NCBI RefSeq assembly: GCF_037948395.1
Contig: NZ_CP149940.1
Location: 4,402,001 to 4,466,000, forward strand
Length of the DNA stretch: 64,000 bases
DNA from: Serratia nevei
GTDB taxonomy: Bacteria; Pseudomonadota; Gammaproteobacteria; Enterobacterales; Enterobacteriaceae
Direction of reading: 5' to 3'
Notes under the pieces: model-generated
The model's database searches: none
What the model was told of the DNA's origin: nothing
Seen by the model: only the letters and a program-made list of their open reading frames with translations
Translations under genes and position numbers: made by a program
Shown here: in pieces, positions 57,743-64,000 of the stretch
Numbering within the stretch: the first letter of the stretch is position 1
How the letters are laid out: each line of letters begins with the position of its first letter

Positions 57743-58069
57743 TCAATCCCACCAGATATCGAACAGATCGCTGACCTTAACGTCGGTCAGTTTGCGCGCT
57801 TCCAGCCAGTTTTTCACCAGCTCGCGCTGCTCGTCGGTGCAGTGGCCGATCTTCTGCAGGCAGATCAGACCTTCCCACTGCAGGTAGCCGCTGCCGTCAA
57901 ACGCCAGGCCGTTCGGCTCGATCACTTCATCGATGAAGGTATCCAGCGTGCTGTCGATGTCTTCCACCGACGTGCCTTCGGCGAAGCGCCAGGCTACGGA
58001 GAAACCCAGCTCCTGAAATTCTTCAATGTGCAACTTTTTACGTAAACGACGACTGCGGTTCTTAGCCAT
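57743..58069 (-). CDS. yggL: DUF469 family protein YggL
   Basis: Basic-to-acidic protein of 108 residues, reported as associated with 50S ribosomal subunits in E. coli. It begins [20 protein letters not shown], has FDGSGYLQWEGLICLQ in the middle and ends LFDIWWD, nearly identical to E. coli YggL. Its ATG overlaps the trmB stop (TAATG), so it is translated from the trmB message. Confidence 0.95.
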   Translation of the reverse strand: MAKNRSRRLRKKLHIEEFQELGFSVAWRFAEGTSVEDIDSTLDTFIDEVIEPNGLAFDGSGYLQWEGLICLQKIGHCTDEQRELVKNWLEARKLTDVKVSDLFDIWWD

Positions 58070-58788
58070 TATTCTTTCCTCTCAAACATCAAGTCCCAAA
58101 CGCCATGTCCCAGGCGCTGGCCGCGTAATTCAAATTTCGTCAGTGGGCGCGAATCCGGACGCGGCACGTAATCATTATCGCTGGAAAGATTACGGTAGCC
58201 TGCGACCCCGTTCATAACCTCTAACATATGTTCCGCATAAGGTTGCCAATCGGTGGCCATGTGGAAGACGCCGCCGGTCTTCAGCTTGCGCAGCACCAGT
58301 TCGACAAACGGCGTTTGCACGATGCGGCGCTTGTTATGGCGCGCCTTGTGCCACGGATCGGGGAAGAACAGCTGCACCATATCCAGCGAGCCGTCCGGGA
58401 TCATGTTTTCCAACACCTCAACCGCGTCGTGGCACATCACGCGCAGGTTGCTCAGCTTCGCCTCGTGGGCGTCGGCCAGGCAGGCGCCCACGCCCGGCGA
58501 GTGCACTTCGATCCCTAAAAAGTTCTGCTGCGGGTTGTTGCCCGCCATGGTCACCAGCGAGGCGCCCATGCCAAAACCGATCTCCAGCACCGTCGGCGCG
58601 TCGCGGCCGAACAGCGCGGCGAGATCGACAGCGTCAGCCTGATACTCCACGCCCATCACCGGCCAATAGTTCTCCAGCGCGTGCTGCTGGCCTTTGGTCA
58701 GCCGCCCCTGGCGGCGGACAAAACTGCGGATACGGCGCATCGCGCGGCCGTTCTCATCAAATTCCGGGGAGATGACGTCATTAATCAT
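58069..58788 (-). CDS. trmB: tRNA (guanine-N7-)-methyltransferase
   Basis: SAM-dependent enzyme forming m7G46 in tRNA. The 239-residue product has [17 protein letters not shown], the SAM motif [27 protein letters not shown] and [18 protein letters not shown]. The ATG at 58788 gives [17 protein letters not shown], as in E. coli; the open frame to 58815 is not conserved. It is divergent from mutY. Confidence 0.96.
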   Translation of the reverse strand: MINDVISPEFDENGRAMRRIRSFVRRQGRLTKGQQHALENYWPVMGVEYQADAVDLAALFGRDAPTVLEIGFGMGASLVTMAGNNPQQNFLGIEVHSPGVGACLADAHEAKLSNLRVMCHDAVEVLENMIPDGSLDMVQLFFPDPWHKARHNKRRIVQTPFVELVLRKLKTGGVFHMATDWQPYAEHMLEVMNGVAGYRNLSSDNDYVPRPDSRPLTKFELRGQRLGHGVWDLMFERKE

Positions 58789-58968
58789 AGTGCTTTCTGT
58801 CTGTTTGGCTGCCAATTAGGGAAACGCGCATTATGCAAAGATACATTGGTTTAGCAAGTGTTCATCTTCTGTACCCGCCGTGCGGCGTCGGAAAGTTCCG
58901 GTTTACAGCACCATGACTCTATGCTGCAATCTCGCTTCATTTTCTGCCGGATAACGACGCTGCTCATG

Positions 58969-60066
58969 ATGCAAGCACAACAATTCGCACAGGTGGTGCT
59001 TGACTGGTATCAGCGCTACGGTCGCAAGACCCTGCCGTGGCAGCTGGAAAAAACCGCCTATCAAGTATGGCTCTCCGAGGTGATGTTGCAACAGACCCAG
59101 GTTGCCACCGTCATTCCTTATTTTCAGCGCTTTATGGCCCGTTTTCCCAACGTGCGCGCGCTGGCGGAAGCCCCGCTCGACGAAGTGCTGCATCTGTGGA
59201 CCGGCCTTGGCTATTACGCCCGCGCCCGCAACCTGCACAAGGCGGCGCAGACCATTGTCGCACAGCACGGCGGCGAGTTCCCGACAACCTTTGCAGAAAT
59301 CGCCGATTTACCGGGCGTCGGCCGCTCTACCGCCGGCGCGGTGCTGTCGTTGGCGCTGGGCCAACACTATCCGATCCTCGACGGCAACGTGAAGCGCGTG
59401 CTGGCCCGCTGCTACGCGGTGGAGGGCTGGCCGGGCAAGAAAGAAGTCGAAAACCGGCTGTGGAAAATCAGCGAAGAGGTCACCCCGGCGCAGGGCGTCG
59501 GCCAGTTCAACCAGGCAATGATGGATCTGGGCGCCATGGTCTGCACCCGCTCCAAGCCCAAGTGCGAACTCTGCCCGCTCAACGTCGGCTGCCTGTCTTA
59601 CGCCAACCACAGCTGGGCCAACTACCCCGGCAAGAAACCCAAGCAGACCCTGCCGGAAAAAACCGCCTACTTCTTATTGCTGCAGCACGGCGACCGGGTG
59701 TGGCTGGAGCAGCGCCCGGCGGTGGGCCTGTGGGGCGGCCTGTTCTGCTTCCCGCAGTTCAGCGCGCGCGTGGATTTGGAACTCTGGCTGCAGCAGCGCG
59801 GTCTGAAAGGCAAGCGCCTGGAGCAGCTGACCGCGTTTCGCCACACGTTCAGCCATTTCCACCTCGATATCGTGCCGATGTGGCTGTCGCTCGACGCGGC
59901 GGGCAGCGGCATGGATGAGGGCGCAGGTCTCTGGTATAACTTAGCGCAGCCGCCGTCGGTCGGGCTGGCAGCGCCGGTGGATCGCCTGTTGCAACAGCTA
60001 GCGAAGCAGCCCCCGATCCAACAAAACTTATATGGCGATAGCGCCATCGATGAGGAATTAGCATGA
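58969..60066 (+). CDS. mutY: Adenine DNA glycosylase MutY
   Basis: Removes adenine mispaired with 8-oxoguanine. The 365-residue product has the helix-hairpin-helix and catalytic Asp region [30 protein letters not shown], the [4Fe-4S] cluster [17 protein letters not shown] and a C-terminal NUDIX-like 8-oxoG recognition domain ([27 protein letters not shown]). ATG 58969 gives [21 protein letters not shown] 58966 is in frame and adds one Met. The open frame further upstream (58858) has no conserved residues. The stop overlaps the yggX start (ATGA). Confidence 0.96.
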   Translation: MQAQQFAQVVLDWYQRYGRKTLPWQLEKTAYQVWLSEVMLQQTQVATVIPYFQRFMARFPNVRALAEAPLDEVLHLWTGLGYYARARNLHKAAQTIVAQHGGEFPTTFAEIADLPGVGRSTAGAVLSLALGQHYPILDGNVKRVLARCYAVEGWPGKKEVENRLWKISEEVTPAQGVGQFNQAMMDLGAMVCTRSKPKCELCPLNVGCLSYANHSWANYPGKKPKQTLPEKTAYFLLLQHGDRVWLEQRPAVGLWGGLFCFPQFSARVDLELWLQQRGLKGKRLEQLTAFRHTFSHFHLDIVPMWLSLDAAGSGMDEGAGLWYNLAQPPSVGLAAPVDRLLQQLAKQPPIQQNLYGDSAIDEELA

Positions 60067-60335
60067 GCCGCACCATTTTTTGTACTTTCCTGCAGCGCGA
60101 CGCCGAAGGCCAGGACTTCCAGCTTTATCCCGGCGACGTCGGCAAGCGCATCTACAACGAGATCTCCAAGGAAGCCTGGAGCGAGTGGATGAAGAAGCAG
60201 ACCATGCTGATCAACGAGAAGAAGCTGAACATGATGAACGTGGACGACCGCAAGCTGCTGGAAGAGGAAATGATCAAGTTCCTGTTCGAAGGGCACGACG
60301 TGCACATCGAAGGCTATACGCCGCCGAGCGAATAA
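60063..60335 (+). CDS. yggX: Fe(2+)-trafficking protein YggX
   Basis: Protein of 90 residues linked to protection of Fe-S clusters from oxidation. It begins [20 protein letters not shown] with the conserved Cys7, and [19 protein letters not shown] near the end. It is coupled to mutY, whose product contains an Fe-S cluster. mltC follows after about 60 bp, as in E. coli. Confidence 0.96.
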   Translation: MSRTIFCTFLQRDAEGQDFQLYPGDVGKRIYNEISKEAWSEWMKKQTMLINEKKLNMMNVDDRKLLEEEMIKFLFEGHDVHIEGYTPPSE

Positions 60336-60398
60336 CGCTGTTGGGGCCAGGCGCTGGCCCGCTTCAATCCTCTTATACTTCTTCCAAACGGCTTTAAG

Positions 60399-61475
60399 AT
60401 GAAGAAAATTTTAGCTTTGCTCGTAATAGCGCCTTTGCTGATCTCCTGTTCCGGCAAAAAAAGTGAAGAAATCAACGAAGCCTGGATTAAAGATACCAAC
60501 GGCTTCGACATTCTGATGGGCCAATTCGCCCACAACATCGAGAACATCTGGGGTCTGAACGAAGTTCTGATCGCCGGGCCGAAAGACTACGTCAAATATA
60601 CCGACCAATACCAAACCCGCAGCCACATCAACTTCGACACCGGCGCCATTACCATCGAGACCATCGCCACCACCGATCCGGCCGCGCACCTGCGCCAGGC
60701 GATCATCAGCACGCTGCTGATGGGTGACGATCCGGGGTCCATCGATCTCTATTCCGACGCCAACGATATCCAGATCAGCAAAGAGCCGTTCCTGTACGGC
60801 CAGGTGCTGGATAACAAGGGCGCGCCGATCCGCTGGGAATGGCGCGCGGCGCACTTCGCCGATTACCTGCTGCAGACCAAGCTGCAAAAACGCACCTCCG
60901 GCCTGCACGTGATCTACTCGGTCACCATCCAGCTGGTGCCGAACCACCTGGACAAACGTGCGCACAAATACCTGCCGATGGTGCGCAAGGCGTCGGAAAA
61001 ATACGGCGTGGACGAGTCGCTGATCCTGGCGATCATGCAGACCGAATCGAGCTTCAACCCGTATGCGGTGAGCGGTTCGGACGCGCTGGGCCTGATGCAG
61101 GTGGTGCAGCACACCGCCGGTAAGGATGTGTTCCAGATGCGCGGCAAATGGGGCACCCCAAGCCGCAGCTACCTGTTCGATCCGGAGAACAACATCGACA
61201 CCGGCACCGCCTACCTGGCTATCCTGCAGAACAACTACCTGGGCGGCATTCAGAACCCGACCTCGCGCCGCTATGCGGTGATCACCGCCTACAACGGCGG
61301 CGCAGGCAGCGTGCTGCGGGTGTTCTCCAGCGACAGAACGCGCGCGGTAGGCATCATCAACGGCATGCAGCCGGGCGACGTGTACCAGACGCTGACCACC
61401 AAGCACCCGGCCGCCGAGTCGCGCCGCTATCTGGTGAAAGTGAATACCGCGCAGAAGAGCTACCGCAGAAAGTAA
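60399..61475 (+). CDS. mltC: Membrane-bound lytic murein transglycosylase C
   Basis: Outer-membrane lipoprotein that cleaves peptidoglycan glycan strands to 1,6-anhydro products. The 358-residue precursor has a lipoprotein signal with the lipobox LISC ([17 protein letters not shown]), a family-specific N-terminal domain and an SLT catalytic domain with [20 protein letters not shown] (catalytic Glu in TESSF) and [15 protein letters not shown]. The Asp after the lipobox Cys is absent (Ser), consistent with outer-membrane sorting. A shared terminator separates it from convergent speC; nupG of E. coli is missing. Confidence 0.96.
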   Translation: MKKILALLVIAPLLISCSGKKSEEINEAWIKDTNGFDILMGQFAHNIENIWGLNEVLIAGPKDYVKYTDQYQTRSHINFDTGAITIETIATTDPAAHLRQAIISTLLMGDDPGSIDLYSDANDIQISKEPFLYGQVLDNKGAPIRWEWRAAHFADYLLQTKLQKRTSGLHVIYSVTIQLVPNHLDKRAHKYLPMVRKASEKYGVDESLILAIMQTESSFNPYAVSGSDALGLMQVVQHTAGKDVFQMRGKWGTPSRSYLFDPENNIDTGTAYLAILQNNYLGGIQNPTSRRYAVITAYNGGAGSVLRVFSSDRTRAVGIINGMQPGDVYQTLTTKHPAAESRRYLVKVNTAQKSYRRK

Positions 61476-61500
61476 CGCGTTCCGCGTGGATAAATGAGAA

Positions 61501-61526
61501 GGGCCGGTGCGAACCGGCCCTTTTTC
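61501..61526. terminator. Terminator between mltC and speC
   Basis: Stem GGGCCGG / CCGGCCC with short loop (GGGCCGGTGC-GAACCGGCCC, about 61501-61520) followed on the + strand by TTTTTCT. Convergent genes on both sides. Confidence 0.85.
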
Positions 61527-63691
61527 TATGGCTTGATCATATAGCCGAAGATGCGCTTCCAGCCGTGATCTTTTTTCTCGATATAGACCCCCTGCAGCTC
61601 CGGCGAGAAGCCCGGCAGGCGGTTGATGCCCTCTTCCAGCGCCAGGAAGTAGCGCTGCACCGCGCCGCCCCACACTTCGCCCGGCACCACGCACAGCACG
61701 CCCGGCGGGTACGGCAAGGCCCCTTCCGCCGCGATGCGCCCTTCCGCCTGGCCGATGGGCACCAGCTCGACGTTATCGCGGATAAACTCCACGTTGGCGT
61801 CCTGCGGGTTCATCACCACCGGCGGGAAATGATCCTGCCGGAACATCTCCTTTTGCAGCTGTTTGACGTCGAAGCTGACGTACAGATCGTGCATCTCCTG
61901 GCACAGCCGGCGAATGCTGTAGCCGCGGTAGCGCTGCTCGTTCTTGCGGTACACCGTCGGCAGCACCACGCTCAGCGGCGCGTCCTCTGCAACATAGCGC
62001 TCGAACTGCGCCAGCATCTCCACCAGGTGCTCCATCTTGGCCGGGTTTTCCGCCGGGGTCAGCAGGAACAGGATCGAGTTGAGATCGCACTTCTCCGGCA
62101 CGATGCCGTTCTCGCGCAGGAAGTTGGCCAGAATGGTGGCCGGCACGCCGAACTCGGTGTATTGGCCGGTCGCGGCGTCGATGCCCGGCGTGGTCAGCAG
62201 CAGCTTGCACGGATCCACCAAATACTGATCCTGGGCATAGCCTTCGAAGCCGTGCCACGTTTCCCCCGGCACGAAGGTGAAGAAGCGCGCGTCGTTGGCG
62301 ATAAGGTCAGTATCGTGATCCTGCCAGTCTTTGCCCGCCACCTGCTGCGGAATAAACGGCTTCAGCTGCGAGCAGCGCTTGAGCAGCTGTTTACGGGTCT
62401 CGATGCCCAGCTTGACGCAGTCCATCCACATGCGGCGCCCGGCGGGGCCGGCGTGCATCTTGGCGTTGACGTCCAGCGCGGCGAACAGCGGATAGAACGG
62501 GCTGGTCGACGCATGCAGCATGAACGCGTTGTTCAGGTGCTTGTGGTTGCAGTGGCGCTTTTGCCCTTTGATGTGGTCGTCTTTCTTGTGGATCTGCGAG
62601 GTCTGCGAGAACCCCGCCTGCTGTTTATGCACCGACTGGGTGACGAAAATGCCCGGATCGTGCTCGTCCAGCTCCAGCAGCAGCGGCGAACACTCTTTCA
62701 GCATCGGAATAAAGCCTTCGTAGCCCACCCAGGCGGAGTCGAACAGGATGTAGTCGCACAGGTGGCCGATGGTGTCGATCACCTGGCGAGCGTTGTAAAT
62801 CGTGCCGTCGTAGGTGCCGAGCTGAATAATCGCCAGCCGGAACGGCCGCGCCGCCGCGGCCTTCTCAGGCGCCACTTCGCGGATCTGCTCACGCAGGTAG
62901 CGTTCGTCGAAGCAGTGCGCATCGATGCCGCCGATAAAGCCGAACGGGTTACGGGCGGTTTCCAGATAGACCGGCGTAGCCCCGGCCTGGATCAGCGCCC
63001 CGTGGTGGTTGGATTTATGGTTGTTGCGATCGAACAACACCAGATCGCCACGGGTCAGCAGCGCGTTGGTCACCACCTTGTTGGCCGCCGAGGTGCCGTT
63101 GAGCACGAAGTAGGTTTTATCGGCGTTGAACACCCGCGCCGCGTGCTTTTGCGCATCCTTGGCCGATCCTTCGTGGATCAGCAGATCGCCCAGCTTGACG
63201 TCGGCGTTGCACATATCGGAACGGAACAGGGTCTCACCGTAGAAATCGAAGAACTGCCGGCCGGCTGGGTGCTTGCGGAAGAACTCGCCGCCCTGATGCC
63301 CCGGACAAGCGAAGGTCGAATTTTCCATCTCGACGTAGGTCTTCAGCGTTTTGAAAAACGGCGGCAGCAGCGCCTGCTCGTAGGCGTCGGCGGCGGCCTC
63401 CAGCTGCGCCATATAGAACGGCTTGCTGGCGCCGGCCAGCAGCGCGAAAACCCCACTGACGAACGGCAGATAGTCCGGCGAGAGATGCTCGTCCCCTTCC
63501 ACCGCCACGAAGGTCGGAATGTCGAACCCCGTCGCCTGCAAGCGCGCCAGAATGCCGGCGTTAACGTCGGCGACCGACACCACCACCGCCGCCACGTCGG
63601 TGTAGTCCGTCTGTTCTACGCGCACGATTTGGCGCAGCGTCTCAATGGTGGCGACCAGGCTGGCGCTGGTCGCGATTTTCAATTCTTTCAT
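61526..63691 (-). CDS. speC: Ornithine decarboxylase SpeC
   Basis: PLP enzyme making putrescine from ornithine, precursor for SpeE-made spermidine. The 721-residue product has an N-terminal receiver-like wing domain, then FACPGHQGGEFFRKHPAGR, LLIHEGSAKDAQKHAARVF, VLFDRNNHKSNHHGAL, the PLP-Lys in TQSVHKQQAGFSQTSQ and the C-terminal PYPPGVLCVVPGEVWGGAV. Constitutive SpeC is preferred over inducible SpeF because the neighbour is mltC, as for speC in E. coli, and no potE transporter is visible; sequence alone does not decide. ATG 63691 (MKELKIATSASLV) fits the E. coli start; ATG 63694 is one codon earlier. Confidence 0.92.
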   Translation of the reverse strand: MKELKIATSASLVATIETLRQIVRVEQTDYTDVAAVVVSVADVNAGILARLQATGFDIPTFVAVEGDEHLSPDYLPFVSGVFALLAGASKPFYMAQLEAAADAYEQALLPPFFKTLKTYVEMENSTFACPGHQGGEFFRKHPAGRQFFDFYGETLFRSDMCNADVKLGDLLIHEGSAKDAQKHAARVFNADKTYFVLNGTSAANKVVTNALLTRGDLVLFDRNNHKSNHHGALIQAGATPVYLETARNPFGFIGGIDAHCFDERYLREQIREVAPEKAAAARPFRLAIIQLGTYDGTIYNARQVIDTIGHLCDYILFDSAWVGYEGFIPMLKECSPLLLELDEHDPGIFVTQSVHKQQAGFSQTSQIHKKDDHIKGQKRHCNHKHLNNAFMLHASTSPFYPLFAALDVNAKMHAGPAGRRMWMDCVKLGIETRKQLLKRCSQLKPFIPQQVAGKDWQDHDTDLIANDARFFTFVPGETWHGFEGYAQDQYLVDPCKLLLTTPGIDAATGQYTEFGVPATILANFLRENGIVPEKCDLNSILFLLTPAENPAKMEHLVEMLAQFERYVAEDAPLSVVLPTVYRKNEQRYRGYSIRRLCQEMHDLYVSFDVKQLQKEMFRQDHFPPVVMNPQDANVEFIRDNVELVPIGQAEGRIAAEGALPYPPGVLCVVPGEVWGGAVQRYFLALEEGINRLPGFSPELQGVYIEKKDHGWKRIFGYMIKP

Positions 63692-63694
63692 CAT

Positions 63695-64000
63695 GCTGAC
63701 TCTCAAACGGTGAAGGATGAGGGTGTGCCACCGGCACGGTAATGAGATAACGCGGTTATCCCGGTAAAGCGATACCCGGGCACGGCAGCATAAGCGGCGT
63801 GCGTGACCGGCTCATGATCGGGGATCATCAGGCGGCTATCGGGGGAACTGGTCTTGGCAGCGTCCGACAGGCATCAGTAAAATCAGGGCCATAGCGCTGG
63901 CTTTACGCATGCCTAACAGCGAGCATCAGGCGGCCTTACCGCATGGCCGGCAGGCGTATTCGGGCGGATGACGTGCAAAGGAGACAACGGCGGAACGGTG
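63695..64000 (-). promoter_or_regulatory. speC 5' leader and promoter region
   Basis: At least 300 bp before speC without a recognised gene. Several inverted repeats occur, including GATAACGCGGTTATC (63745-63759) and TGATC-GGG-GATCA (63815-63827). A small open frame at 63836-63910 is listed separately. The pattern suggests a structured 5' leader. Confidence 0.4.
63836..63910 (-). CDS. Possible leader peptide upstream of speC
   Basis: A 24-codon frame, MRKASAMALILLMPVGRCQD and four more residues, ends about 145 bp before speC. The AGG before the ATG is only one base away, so initiation would be weak. It begins with a basic pair and a hydrophobic stretch. Upstream peptides control ornithine decarboxylase synthesis at E. 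coli speF, but this one shows no sequence likeness to that leader. Confidence 0.25.
   Translation of the reverse strand: MRKASAMALILLMPVGRCQDQFPR

Noticed and set aside
61148..63742. 864-codon open frame opposite speC running out of mltC
   Set aside because: No motif; begins inside mltC in another frame and ends beyond speC; explained by codon bias of the real genes.
1..64000. tRNA, rRNA, insertion sequence, prophage or integrase
   Set aside because: None was recognised by reading both strands; small structured RNAs could still be missed without a covariance-model search.

Overview
The window reads as a single contiguous piece of an enterobacterial chromosome, most likely Serratia (S. marcescens group). 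Nearly every protein is a close match to its Escherichia coli counterpart as I remember it, but base composition is higher in G+C and several loci differ from E. coli. No tRNA, rRNA, insertion sequence, prophage or CRISPR array was seen. About 57 protein genes fill the 64 kb. The species assignment is an inference from sequence style and gene order.

Layout. Positions 1-36.6 kb carry, inverted relative to the usual map, the block E. coli keeps near 2.5-3.5 minutes: mrcB (cut by the window edge), hrpB, thpR-sfsA, dksA-gluQ-pcnB-folK, panB-panC-panD, yadE, yadH-yadG, can, hpt, cueO, yacC, speE-speD, yacL, acnB, lpd, aceF-aceE-pdhR and aroP. Within it qseBC sits between folK and panB, a ParE-type toxin-antitoxin pair sits where E. 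coli has gcd, and yadC-type fimbrial genes, yadD, yadI and yacH are absent. From 46 to 63.7 kb comes the block E. coli keeps near 66 minutes: sprT, endA, rsmE, gshB, yqgE-yqgF, pilT-like yggR, yggS-proC-yggT-yggU-rdgB-hemW, yggN, glsB, yggL-trmB, mutY-yggX-mltC and speC. The join between the two (36.6-45.6 kb) holds a lineage-specific module: a three-gene molybdenum hydroxylase / iron-sulfur / c-type cytochrome operon with a Tat-type leader, divergent maturation genes (MocA- and XdhC-like), a Rob-family AraC regulator and class I fumarase.

Function. Central metabolism is prominent: the pyruvate dehydrogenase operon with its repressor PdhR, aconitase B and fumarase form a TCA entry cluster. 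Polyamine synthesis occurs twice (speE-speD and speC). Pantothenate (panBCD), folate (folK), glutathione (gshB) and proline (proC) synthesis, RNA modification and decay (pcnB, gluQ, rsmE, trmB, thpR), DNA repair (mutY), nucleotide-pool cleaning (rdgB), copper defence (cueO) and cell-wall work (mrcB, mltC, yadE) fill the rest.

Most interesting non-coding signals: an AUU start for pcnB; a CueR-type operator before cueO; a CTTAAG direct repeat before qseB; PdhR boxes before pdhR; paired TyrR-like boxes before aroP; a 16-bp palindrome plus a repeated 12-mer in the divergent molybdo-enzyme promoter; long inverted repeats between pdhR and aceE; a possible leader peptide before speC; and a His-rich small ORF overlapping a DUF1471-type gene.
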